From Bacteroidota bacterium (lineage in GTDB: Bacteria; Bacteroidota; Bacteroidia; Bacteroidales; UBA4417), in the NCBI GenBank assembly GCA_022711175.1, contig JAKLFM010000002.1, positions 65,274 to 129,273 of the forward strand: 64,000 nucleotides of DNA. The letters are read 5' to 3'. The notes beneath the pieces were generated by a model. The model did no database searches. It was not told where the DNA came from and saw only the letters and a program-made list of their open reading frames with translations. Positions 44,200 to 53,219 of this stretch are shown here, piece by piece. The translations under genes were made by a program, and so were the position numbers. Position 1 is the stretch's first letter; every line of letters begins with the position of its first letter.

Positions 44200-46071
44200 T
44201 TATCTGAAAACCTTCGGTTCCCAAACCTCTACTTTTAGATCATCTACCTTAACAGGCTGGTTTCCGCGAAGCCAGAAATATACTTTTAACTTGTCATCTT
44301 TCGACCGGACTTCCGGTGTGAGATAATCAAACTCAATTCTGTTCCATTTCCCTGCTTTCACCGGGTATTTAGCCAGTTCGATGCCTTCGGCTTTGTATTT
44401 GTATGGTTCGCCGTTATGCTCAAAAGTAGCCACCAATGAGGCCGGGCTTATATCAGGTTCAACCTTAGGATAAACCATCGCGCTCACCCGCAGCCATGCA
44501 TGATCAGACCTGGTAATTTGGACGAAAGTTGCCTCGATGGCCGCAGTAAACCGTTTTGCCGAATCGAGTTGCATGGCACAATTGCCCGAGAATGCCTGTT
44601 CCCCGCAATAATTGCCCTTAACAGTGCCCGAAACTTCGTAATCATGAATCGCGTAAACGCGTGAGATATAATTCGAGGTGTTAATAAGTTCCTCATTTTC
44701 TGATCGTTCAACCATTAGCAATCCGTCAGCGCCTTCAGGAATTTCTGTCCTTCCAAAGATCGCCCGATAATAGTCCTTAGTCATCCTTGTAGGATTAATG
44801 ATCCCATGAACCCATTGCCATGTTTGAAAAAGGTTCAGAATCAAAAAGCCACATAACACAATGATTCCGAATGATCTGAAAAACCTATTCCGTTCTAAGT
44901 CTCGGATAAGAAAGCCCAATGGCATGGCCATCAATACATAGGAGGTAAGCATAGCACGCTGGCTGTAGCTTCCACCGGCATACCACCAGCAGGTCCAACT
45001 GCTCGCAACATACAGGTTTACAATAAAGTAAAACAGTACAACATAAAACAGATCTTTCCTGTTACGGTAGAGGCTTATGAAACCCGGAACAACCAGCAAC
45101 ATCAGCGGAGTATAAATGAGCCAGCCTTTGCGGAAACTAAAAAGAAACAACCATGTATGCGGGTTTGCGAAATCGAAACCTTCGCCGGCATTCACATAGC
45201 TGTAAAAAAGGAAGTGGCCGGTTACGGTTTTCCAGTAAATGAGTTGAGGAAGTCCTGTAACCAGGAATACTGCAATCATTGCCAGGACTTGCTTCCAACG
45301 GCTAACGAGCAGCGTGAGTTTTGCTTTAAGCGAAGTAAATGAATAAACGCCCCAAAACACAGGTATGAGCAGGCAAACCATTTCCGACGGCCTCACAAGT
45401 ACAATTATTCCCAGCGACAGCGCCAGCCATATTGCATTGAGATAATCAGGATTTTTATGCCAGTGTATTGTAAACCATGTAATTAATGTACACAGTGTAA
45501 AGGTGAAGTTATGGGTGAGGTAACCATCGAAAGCTGTGAGCTGAAAGTAGTTTGTACCCAGTGCCGTGATGATGAGCAATACAACGGTGAGTCGCTCAGT
45601 GAAATATTCGAGTAATATTTTCCTGAAAAAGTATAGTCCAATGCAGGTGATAGTCAATGCGTTGATTGTCCAGGCATACTGATAGGGCAACGAAAACCCG
45701 TCGGCAGTAAAACCCAATGGTTGAGCAAGCAGGTGAGCAATAAAAAATGCAGGGGCATTGAGCAGTGCCATTCCTGCACTGTATTTGATTACAAACCCGC
45801 CCTCGGGCGATCCCACCAACTGATAGAGTGTAGATGTGGTTTGGTATTGCTCTGCAATATGTTTTACCCAGTCAATGTTATTCAGCCCGATATCATGATA
45901 AATGAATTGTGCCGGCAGATACAGATAATAACCGAACACATCCCACGACAGGATATTCGTCGGCGGATACATCGCCCTGAAAACAATAATCAGAATTGAA
46001 AGAAAAATGAATGTAAGAAACGACGGCGATGCAGTTTTTAGGTCAAATCCGGGTTTGTGTGTTCCTTTCAT
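44200..46071 (-). CDS. GT-C-like membrane protein with C-terminal beta-sandwich module
   Basis: A 623-residue protein with about twelve helices, then a 190-residue extracytoplasmic tail. The first loop has SWDVFGYYLYLPAQFIYHD, matching the acidic loop of the gene at 35630, and the shared segments FRKGWLIYTPLM and SSWTCWWYAGGSYSQRAML confirm paralogy. The tail (VSGTVKGNYCGEQAFSG ... KWNRIEFDYLTPEV ... VKVDDLKVEVW) resembles the tail module of the gene at 41305. It follows murF-alr by 12 bases and may be co-transcribed with it. Function inferred only. Confidence 0.75.
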   Translation of the reverse strand: MKGTHKPGFDLKTASPSFLTFIFLSILIIVFRAMYPPTNILSWDVFGYYLYLPAQFIYHDIGLNNIDWVKHIAEQYQTTSTLYQLVGSPEGGFVIKYSAGMALLNAPAFFIAHLLAQPLGFTADGFSLPYQYAWTINALTITCIGLYFFRKILLEYFTERLTVVLLIITALGTNYFQLTAFDGYLTHNFTFTLCTLITWFTIHWHKNPDYLNAIWLALSLGIIVLVRPSEMVCLLIPVFWGVYSFTSLKAKLTLLVSRWKQVLAMIAVFLVTGLPQLIYWKTVTGHFLFYSYVNAGEGFDFANPHTWLFLFSFRKGWLIYTPLMLLVVPGFISLYRNRKDLFYVVLFYFIVNLYVASSWTCWWYAGGSYSQRAMLTSYVLMAMPLGFLIRDLERNRFFRSFGIIVLCGFLILNLFQTWQWVHGIINPTRMTKDYYRAIFGRTEIPEGADGLLMVERSENEELINTSNYISRVYAIHDYEVSGTVKGNYCGEQAFSGNCAMQLDSAKRFTAAIEATFVQITRSDHAWLRVSAMVYPKVEPDISPASLVATFEHNGEPYKYKAEGIELAKYPVKAGKWNRIEFDYLTPEVRSKDDKLKVYFWLRGNQPVKVDDLKVEVWEPKVFR

Positions 46072-46083
46072 GTTGCTGAAACA

Positions 46084-48576
46084 TCATTCTTCAAAATAAA
46101 TCCTTTTCACCCTTCGCGAAATACCGGTAAGCAATTCGTAGGGTATGGTATCCATGGCTTCGGCCAGGCCGGTAATGGGCATATTCTGGCCAAAAACAAT
46201 CACTTCGTCGCCTTCCTTAACATTGAGGCCGGTAATGTCAATCATACACATGTCCATGCAAACATTCCCGATAATTGGCACAACAGTACTGTTTACCATG
46301 AGGTTGCCTTTACCGTTTCCCAGCCTGCGGCTGAGCCCGTCAGCGTAGCCAATGGGAATTATGCCGATAACGGTTTCTTTTTCGGCTGTCCATTTGCGGT
46401 TGTATCCCACCGTATCGTGTGCCGGAACTGTTTTAATCTGCGAAACCACTGTTTTGAGTGTACTCACATTCATCAGGTTAGCTTGTTCTGATGCGAGAGG
46501 AGCTATTCCGTATAGCCCAATGCCGAGCCTCACCATATCAAACTGGGCATTTGGGAACCGTGTGATAGCCGCTGTGTTGGCAATATGTCGCTGTATCGGA
46601 TAATCAAATGCTTCGCAAATCCGGTTGCTTGTTTCGGTAAAGAGATCAACCTGGTAAGCAGTGAAGTCATCAAGGCCGGGATCGTCGCTGCCGGCGAGAT
46701 GCGAAAAAACGGAACGTACTTTCAAATATGGATTTTCCGACAGGTTCTCAATGAGGTCGGCAGTTTCCGATGGATCGAAACCAAGCCGGTGCATTCCCGT
46801 ATCAATTTTTATGTGGATGCCGACCGGGTTTGGCGCCGGATTATGCTGCCTGATCGCATTGTTGAGCATATTCAGCATCCTGAAGCTGTATATCTCAGGT
46901 TCGAGGTTGTATTTAAACATCGAATCAAAACCCTGCTCGTCAGGATTCATCACCATGACCGGTAAGGTGATTCCGGCTTTTCGAAGTTCTACGCCTTCGT
47001 CGGCGTATGCCACCGTGAGGTAATCAACCTGGTGAAACTGAAGCATATTGGCAATTTCATAACTGCCGCTGCCGTATGAGAATGCTTTGACCATGGCCAT
47101 AAGTTTCACTCCGGGCTTCACTTTCGACCTGTAATAGTTGAGGTTGTGAACAAGCGCATTGAGATTTATCTCGAGCACTGTTTCGTGTGTTTTTTGCTGA
47201 AGCTGGTCAATGATGCGTTCGAACTGAAAGATGCGGGCTCCTTTTACCAGTATGCATTCGTTTGAAAATGAGGAGAATGAAAATGAATTCAGGAATTCGT
47301 CGGTGTCCCTGAAAAACAGTTTTTTCATTCCGAAACTCGAAGGTTGCCTGCTGATGGCCTTACCAATGCCGATAACCTGGTCAACATGCTTTGCAGCAAG
47401 TAATTCGCCAATTTCGTTGTACAGGTATGCATCGCTCTGCCCGCTCTGAAGTATATCGGAAAGAATGACCGTTTTTTGCTGATGTTGTTTTTGCTGATTC
47501 AGGAAATCGAGGGCTATCACAAGCGAATCAATGTCGCTGCTGTAACTGTCGTTGATAATCGTGCAATTGTTGATTCCTTCTTTCATTTCGAGGCGCATCG
47601 CTACAGGTTGAAGCGCTTTCATCCTGTTGGAAATCACCTCGTTACCATATCCAAGGTAAAGCATTGCAGCCCAGCAATGTATGGCGTTTTCAACCGAAGC
47701 TTCGTCGGTGAAGGGAATTGTAATGCTAATTTCAGCGTTCTTGTAATGAGCAATTATGATTGTACTGTGCGGCAAATGATTGCACGTTTTTATCGCAAGA
47801 TCAGCAGTATCGCGCCGGCTCCAGGTAAATGCATTGATTTTTCGCAACAGCCCCGTTTTCACGATGCCTTCCTGCAGCTCTTTCTGATCGATGCAATAAA
47901 TCAGGGTTTCAACCCTGGTGAAGAGATTGAGTTTTTCACCGACTTTCTGCAGGCGGTTAATAAAATTCTCGTCGTGCGCATGTCCGATGTTTGTGAAAAT
48001 TCCAAGTGTGGGCTGAATAACGGCTTGCAGGTGATCCATTTCATCAGGCTCCGAAATGCCTGCTTCAAAAATGGCCATTTCATGGTTTTCGTTCATCAGC
48101 CAAACCGACAGCGGCACGCCGATTTGCGAATTAAAACTCTTCGGACTTCTTAGAATGTTTTTATCTTCCGACAGCAGTTGGTAAAGCCAGTCTTTAACAA
48201 TGGTTTTGCCATTGCTCCCCGTTATTCCGATAACAGGAATATCAAATTGCCTGCGATGCTCTGCTGTCAGTGCTTGCAGCGAACGCAGGCTGTTTTTGAC
48301 AATGATTATATTGGCATCGGAAAGTGCCTGAATATCAACAGGTTTGCTTTGAACTACGAAATTTCGGACGCCACGGTTATACAGTTCCTCGATATATTTA
48401 TGCCCGTCATTGCGCTTTGTCGCTATGGCAAAAAACAGCGTTCCTTCCGGAATTATTAATTTGCGACTGTCAATAAGCAAATCCCTGATCAGGGCATTGC
48501 CATCCGGAGCACTCAGGATGGTACCCTTGATAATCAGTGCTATATCATTGAATGTATATTGATTTCGAGCAATCAT
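46084..48576 (-). CDS. Bifunctional MurF ligase / alanine racemase
   Basis: An 830-residue fusion of two cell-wall enzymes, an arrangement known in Bacteroidota. The MurF part (about 1-455) adds D-Ala-D-Ala to the UDP-MurNAc-tripeptide, with ATP-binding GITGSNGKT at 117-125. The alanine racemase part (about 465-830) has the PLP Lys in MVKAFSYGSG, the catalytic Tyr in VGYNRKW, and the C-terminal signature GNVCMDMCMIDIT. The racemase makes the D-Ala used by the ligase route, so the fusion is biochemically coherent. It is transcribed after pdxA, whose product makes the PLP cofactor of the racemase half. Confidence 0.95.
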   Translation of the reverse strand: MIARNQYTFNDIALIIKGTILSAPDGNALIRDLLIDSRKLIIPEGTLFFAIATKRNDGHKYIEELYNRGVRNFVVQSKPVDIQALSDANIIIVKNSLRSLQALTAEHRRQFDIPVIGITGSNGKTIVKDWLYQLLSEDKNILRSPKSFNSQIGVPLSVWLMNENHEMAIFEAGISEPDEMDHLQAVIQPTLGIFTNIGHAHDENFINRLQKVGEKLNLFTRVETLIYCIDQKELQEGIVKTGLLRKINAFTWSRRDTADLAIKTCNHLPHSTIIIAHYKNAEISITIPFTDEASVENAIHCWAAMLYLGYGNEVISNRMKALQPVAMRLEMKEGINNCTIINDSYSSDIDSLVIALDFLNQQKQHQQKTVILSDILQSGQSDAYLYNEIGELLAAKHVDQVIGIGKAISRQPSSFGMKKLFFRDTDEFLNSFSFSSFSNECILVKGARIFQFERIIDQLQQKTHETVLEINLNALVHNLNYYRSKVKPGVKLMAMVKAFSYGSGSYEIANMLQFHQVDYLTVAYADEGVELRKAGITLPVMVMNPDEQGFDSMFKYNLEPEIYSFRMLNMLNNAIRQHNPAPNPVGIHIKIDTGMHRLGFDPSETADLIENLSENPYLKVRSVFSHLAGSDDPGLDDFTAYQVDLFTETSNRICEAFDYPIQRHIANTAAITRFPNAQFDMVRLGIGLYGIAPLASEQANLMNVSTLKTVVSQIKTVPAHDTVGYNRKWTAEKETVIGIIPIGYADGLSRRLGNGKGNLMVNSTVVPIIGNVCMDMCMIDITGLNVKEGDEVIVFGQNMPITGLAEAMDTIPYELLTGISRRVKRIYFEE

Positions 48577-48647
48577 AAACAGGACATCATTAAATTTGAT
48601 ATGGTTCTTCAGCAGTCGAACCCTCTAATAAATGGTATGGAGAAAGT

Positions 48648-49721
48648 TTAACTCTCCTTCTCAAATTGCGCTATTGGCAAAGGATTCCGGTTGAGTTCGT
48701 CCCACATCCTCCTGTTGTTGAAAATGTCGCATGCAAGATAAATTGCCGCTCTCAACGAATCGGGCGAGGCAATATCCTTACCGGCGATGTCGTAAGCAGT
48801 GCCATGTGCCGGCGAAGTGCGGACAAATGGCAATCCGGCAGTGAAATTTACTCCTTCGCCGGCTGATAAAGTCTTGAAAGGGATCAACCCCTGGTCGTGG
48901 TACATGGCCAGTACAGCATCAAACTCACGGTAATTGTCGGATGCAAAGAATCCATCAGCCGGGAAAGGCCCGAATGCAAGCATGCCTTTCGTATAAACTT
49001 TCTCGATGGCCGGGGTAATCACTGTTTGTTCTTCGTTACCCAGCAGTCCGCCATCACCGGCATGAGGATTTACGCCGAGTACCGCTATTCGTGGCTTTGA
49101 AATGGCGAAATCGCGTTTTAACGATGCTTCCAGCTTTTGTAACTTGCTTACAATGAGGTCGGTAGATATTTTCGGGGTAACTTGCGCTAATGGGATATGA
49201 CCGGTAACAACGCCTATACGTAACTTATTGAAAACCATTAGCATAAGTGGATCGACGGATTCAAGCTTCGCAGCCAGGTACTCGGTGTGCCCTGAAAAGG
49301 GAACTTTGAGGAATTGTGCCACATTGTTTTTATTGACCGGAGCAGTGACCAGCACGTCAATGTGACCTTTTTTAAGGTCTTCAACAGCGGCATCAAGTGC
49401 TTGTATTGACATTTCACCGGCCAGAACCGTGGATGTGCCAAGGTCAATCTTCACCTCATGGTCGTGAAGATTAACGAGGTTTGGACGTTTAGCATTGGCC
49501 TGGTCGGCATGACGGATAATGTTGAAACTGAAATCAGGGATATTGAGGGTTTTCCGGTGATACGACGCAGCTTTTGAAAGACCGTAAACGATGGGTGTGA
49601 AAAGTTCGGTAATGCGTGTGTCGAGGCAGGTTTTTATAATAATCTCGTAAGAAATACTGTTTATATCGCCTTGTGTGATACCAACAACAATGCGGTTTTC
49701 GTTCTCGGGGGTGCGTATCAT
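48648..49721 (-). CDS. pdxA: 4-hydroxythreonine-4-phosphate dehydrogenase
   Basis: NAD-dependent enzyme of pyridoxal phosphate synthesis by the DXP-dependent route; 357 residues, near family length. Motifs: IVVGITQGDINSISYEII at the N-terminus, metal-binding His in SGHTEYLAA, GVNPHAGDGGLLGNEE, and AMYHDQGLIPFK. Cytoplasmic homodimer in the family. The ATG at 49721 follows a TAnnTTTG box by about 20 bases. It heads a minus-strand run with murF-alr. Confidence 0.95.
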   Translation of the reverse strand: MIRTPENENRIVVGITQGDINSISYEIIIKTCLDTRITELFTPIVYGLSKAASYHRKTLNIPDFSFNIIRHADQANAKRPNLVNLHDHEVKIDLGTSTVLAGEMSIQALDAAVEDLKKGHIDVLVTAPVNKNNVAQFLKVPFSGHTEYLAAKLESVDPLMLMVFNKLRIGVVTGHIPLAQVTPKISTDLIVSKLQKLEASLKRDFAISKPRIAVLGVNPHAGDGGLLGNEEQTVITPAIEKVYTKGMLAFGPFPADGFFASDNYREFDAVLAMYHDQGLIPFKTLSAGEGVNFTAGLPFVRTSPAHGTAYDIAGKDIASPDSLRAAIYLACDIFNNRRMWDELNRNPLPIAQFEKES

Positions 49722-49741
49722 GCCGTTAATGTTTGCCAGAG

Positions 49742-49749
49742 CAAATATA
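49742..49749 (-). promoter_or_regulatory. Bacteroidota -7 box for pdxA
   Basis: TATATTTG on the minus strand, 20 bases before the pdxA ATG. No -33 partner is obvious. The upstream gene on the same strand ends at 49833. Confidence 0.55.
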
Positions 49750-49832
49750 CGCTAAAAGGCAAAGAGAAGACAGCAGAAGTAAACGGCTGTGGCAACGGCA
49801 TACAATTATCTATTCATGCGAATGCCGGCTGC

Positions 49833-50843
49833 TTATTTGATCAGTTCAAACCTGATGCTTTCAACACTGTTGATAGCCCTGTCGGAAAAGAAATCGGCGG
49901 CTGGAAATATCCTGAAGGCGCCTCCATCCTGGTTTTGTGGCATCGGAACCATGAGAAACTCTGCCTGGTCGTTACGGTTCATTACTTCGCTATATGTAAA
50001 CGCGCCATGGTAACCGTCTTTCCCGGTGATGATGAACAATCCTTTCTGAAGGTTTTCACGCGTAAGTGGGAAGTGCTGAGCAAGGATTTGTTTCAGCATC
50101 ACCCCTTCGAACGGCGTTGTACTGTGGATTCCCCGTCCGCGTCCGTAAAAAACGGTCGGGAACACGTAACTGGTGTTTTGTTCCGAAAGTTTGTTGATCG
50201 TTTCAACGTATCGGTCGCCATCGGAAACTGTAAAACTTTCGGCAAACATCGGGCTCATTCCTTTCACGATGTTAAATTTTCCTTTGAAAGATTTCACTGT
50301 GATTTTTACAGGGTTGCTGATGTTTCGTTCGGTTAGCAAATCGCTGGCAACCACAAGTTTGTTTTCAATGGGAAGATCCCAGAGTTCCTTGGTTTTGGAA
50401 GGTACAATACGAGCGACTTGTGTGGCAATTAGTATCTCGTGACGGTGTATCGGGTAGTACATTTCACCCCAGCTGAAAACTACTTTTTCGCCTGCCCGGT
50501 TCTCTACTTCAACATACAAATCAATGATAGGAGGGAACTCCGCTTCGTTTTTCTTTTGAAGGATACATGAATTTAAAATATCATACAAGGAATAACCATC
50601 GTACCGGTAAGCGCCGACAAAAGCATCTTTTCCGTTTTTCAGCTGATCTTCCTTCACGATTACTGACCGCATGGGCAGTTTCGAGAAATCAACCATTCCG
50701 GGATTGGCAATTTCGCCGGAAATTTCAATGGATGGTGCTGTGAGTTGGTGGGTTTCGGCATCATCATAGAAATCGTTGGTTTGTCCGAAACCTTTGATAC
50801 TCAGAAAGAGGCAAACTGTTAAAAAGAAAGAGATGTTTTTCAT
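49833..50843 (-). CDS. Periplasmic protein with two sulfite-oxidase-like domains, no molybdenum Cys
   Basis: A 336-residue exported protein (signal peptide MKNISFFLTVCLFLSIKGFGQ). Two halves each recall the molybdopterin-binding fold of the sulfite oxidase superfamily: EISGEIANPGMVDFSKLPMRSV with YDGYSLYDILNSC in the first (about 40-175), and NIVKGMSPMFAESF with STTPFEGVMLKQILAQH and IITGKDGYHGAFTYSEV in the second. The Cys that ligates molybdenum in true enzymes is missing in both, so catalysis with Moco is unlikely and a binding role is more plausible. It is the last gene of the TonB operon (21-base gap). Family assignment is by fold resemblance only. Confidence 0.6.
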   Translation of the reverse strand: MKNISFFLTVCLFLSIKGFGQTNDFYDDAETHQLTAPSIEISGEIANPGMVDFSKLPMRSVIVKEDQLKNGKDAFVGAYRYDGYSLYDILNSCILQKKNEAEFPPIIDLYVEVENRAGEKVVFSWGEMYYPIHRHEILIATQVARIVPSKTKELWDLPIENKLVVASDLLTERNISNPVKITVKSFKGKFNIVKGMSPMFAESFTVSDGDRYVETINKLSEQNTSYVFPTVFYGRGRGIHSTTPFEGVMLKQILAQHFPLTRENLQKGLFIITGKDGYHGAFTYSEVMNRNDQAEFLMVPMPQNQDGGAFRIFPAADFFSDRAINSVESIRFELIK

Positions 50844-50864
50844 GGTAAGGTAGTATTTTGATTA

Positions 50865-53219
50865 TCAGAATTTTGCTTGAACTTCCAAAGTAATGAACCG
50901 CCCCGGGCAAACTGCATATTTGCTGTCGTAATATTTGGTGTCGGCTAGGTTTTGAACATTAAGCGCCAGCGTGTAATGGTTTTTAATCTCTTTCCAAAGC
51001 CTGGCATCAATGGTTGTATAAGCCGGATATTGATCGGAGCCTACAATTTCGTCCCAAATATTCTGATCGTTGACGTATTGCGAACCGGTGTATCGTACAG
51101 ATGCAGAAGCATTTACAAATTTACTCCTGAATGTCACTCCCGCATTGGCCATGTGCCTGGGCACATCAGTCAGAAAATTGCCCGAAAGGTCAATGGTATC
51201 GGTTACAGTGAGCTTAGTATAGGAACCTATCACCGAATGTGTGTAGGTGTAATTTGCGAAGGCCGATATTTTTTCGCTCAGGTTGTAACGCAACTCAGTT
51301 TCGGCACCGAATATTTTTACTTTGCTGATGTTCGACCGCAACATGATGGGACGTTCGCCAAAACCCATGTCAATTGTCTGACCATTGGTTATGTAATACT
51401 GAAAGTCCTTTCCCTGCGAGAAATAAACCGATGCCGATAACTGTATCTTGCTAAGTATCAGTACATCGGCACCAGTTTCAATATTCGTAAGGTACTCAGG
51501 GTTCAACGACGGATTGGCGATCTTGAATCCGCCTTTGATGCGGCCCGAACGGCAGAGGTCTTCAAGTGCCGATGCCCTGAACCCTCTCGAAACCTGAGCA
51601 TAAACCCTCGAATCTTCATTCCACTTGTACTGGGCCGAAAACCTTGGGCTTAAAGCCCGCCAAGTCTGAGACTTCATTTCGGGAACCTGGTAACTTTGCA
51701 TGAACTGCGTTTCGGAAGTGGGAGCCTCAATGCGGAACGAACCATCGTAAAAATGGGACACATCGTAGCGCAGGCCTGCAGTCAGCTTGATTTTGTCACC
51801 CGGTAAAACCATTTCATCCTGCGCAAAAACCGCCGAAGTGAGGATTTTGCCTTCGTTATATACTATATCCGTCGAGGTGTAATATTCATCGTAAGCATCA
51901 ACGCTGCCGTTTTTAATATCAAATCCAGCCGTGATCTTGTGAATCCGTCCTGCGCTGAAAGTTGCCGAGTTGATCCAACCCAGGTCGCGGCGCACCGAAA
52001 GCACATTGTACCAGGTATAATCGTCCTTGAGGTATTCGTTTACCTTTTTGTAGTCTTCGGTAAGCATGTAAACTGATGATCGCAGGGTTGTTTTTTTGAC
52101 CCGGCCCTGGTAATTCATGGTAATACCATATGAATCGTGGTCGGTGGCATTTCCGTCGGGTTGATAGACTTTTTCACCTGTGCCGCGGTTGTCGTTATAA
52201 TAGTTTACGCTGGCTTCGAGCCTGTGATTGTTTTTGAAGATTAGTCCGCCTTTTACCATGCTGCCGGCCTCTTTCATATTCGATTTCACGATGTATGGAT
52301 TGGCTGCAATATCTGCTTCTGACTGTGTAATATAGCCATCGCTTTTTTTGGCAAAAAAGTTCGCATTCCAGAATCGTGAAATTCCTGCTTTGTCAGGTTT
52401 TGAAGACTTTCCGGCACTGATCCGTCCGCCCATAGTGTTGAAGGTGCCGTATTCCAGCGAAGCACTTATCGAGAGTTTTTCATCCGGTCGCCGGGTGATA
52501 ATGTTGATGATTCCACCCATTGCATTTCCGCCATAAAGTGCTGACCCTGCACCTTTTATGACTTCGATTTTCTGTACGGCATTCATGTCCACCATGTTCC
52601 AGTCAACGGTGCCGCCATCGGATTTGTTCAGGGGAATTCCATCCATCAGAACCAGCACCCTTGCTTGTTCCTTTCCGCTCAGGCCACGCATTGTGACGGT
52701 AGCTTTTGTGCTGAAAATTCCGAATGGACGGTTATAATTGATACCAGGTGTATATTGAAGAACTTCATCAATATTCTGAACCGGTATGCTTTCCAACTGT
52801 TTAAAAGTCAATAGATTGACCCTTCCTGGAGCGTCAATTACCCTGTTATCGGTCCGGGTGGCGGTAATCACCACCTCGTCCATGTTAAGCAAGGCGGGTG
52901 TGAGGACGATGTCCTTAAATTTGTTCTCACCTTTGTTCAATTTATAACCGAGGCTGACTTTCTCATAAGATATATGGCTGATATACAAGGTGACAGAATC
53001 CTGCTTCAGATTGCATATCCTGAATTCGCCTTTAGCATCAGTGATGGTTGCACCATTGCCTTTCACAGTGACCGAAGCTCCTGAAATGGCAGCCTCACTT
53101 TTGCTGTCGATGATGCGGCCTGAGATACAAGCCTGGCTATAACTTTTGCCTGCCGCTAAAAGCAGCACGAGAACAACCGGCAACCAGAATAATTTAAAAG
53201 CTTCCCGCATCTGTATCAT
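50865..53219 (-). CDS. TonB-dependent outer-membrane receptor
   Basis: A 784-residue receptor of the BtuB/FepA-like class. After the signal peptide (ending KSYSQ near residue 28) comes a carboxypeptidase-regulatory-like domain (ISGRIIDSKSEAAISGASV, about 32-110), a TonB box-like stretch (DEVVITATRT), a plug (PGINYNRPFGIF to GGIINIITRRP) and a 22-strand barrel ending in a C-terminal Phe (LEVQAKF). The start ATG overlaps the stop of the upstream lipoprotein (ATGA), a strong sign of coupling. Import substrate is unknown; the absence of a SusD partner argues against glycan import. Confidence 0.92.
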   Translation of the reverse strand: MIQMREAFKLFWLPVVLVLLLAAGKSYSQACISGRIIDSKSEAAISGASVTVKGNGATITDAKGEFRICNLKQDSVTLYISHISYEKVSLGYKLNKGENKFKDIVLTPALLNMDEVVITATRTDNRVIDAPGRVNLLTFKQLESIPVQNIDEVLQYTPGINYNRPFGIFSTKATVTMRGLSGKEQARVLVLMDGIPLNKSDGGTVDWNMVDMNAVQKIEVIKGAGSALYGGNAMGGIINIITRRPDEKLSISASLEYGTFNTMGGRISAGKSSKPDKAGISRFWNANFFAKKSDGYITQSEADIAANPYIVKSNMKEAGSMVKGGLIFKNNHRLEASVNYYNDNRGTGEKVYQPDGNATDHDSYGITMNYQGRVKKTTLRSSVYMLTEDYKKVNEYLKDDYTWYNVLSVRRDLGWINSATFSAGRIHKITAGFDIKNGSVDAYDEYYTSTDIVYNEGKILTSAVFAQDEMVLPGDKIKLTAGLRYDVSHFYDGSFRIEAPTSETQFMQSYQVPEMKSQTWRALSPRFSAQYKWNEDSRVYAQVSRGFRASALEDLCRSGRIKGGFKIANPSLNPEYLTNIETGADVLILSKIQLSASVYFSQGKDFQYYITNGQTIDMGFGERPIMLRSNISKVKIFGAETELRYNLSEKISAFANYTYTHSVIGSYTKLTVTDTIDLSGNFLTDVPRHMANAGVTFRSKFVNASASVRYTGSQYVNDQNIWDEIVGSDQYPAYTTIDARLWKEIKNHYTLALNVQNLADTKYYDSKYAVCPGRFITLEVQAKF

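Noticed and set aside
47476-48153. A 225-codon open frame antisense to murF-alr.
   Set aside because: It lies wholly within a conserved enzyme gene and shows no recognisable domain or start context.
49671-50336. A 221-codon open frame opposite pdxA and the SUOX-like gene.
   Set aside because: It spans two real genes on the other strand and the pdxA promoter; nothing supports its expression.
49833-50843. An active molybdenum oxidoreductase.
   Set aside because: No Cys is at the metal-ligating position in either SUOX-like half.
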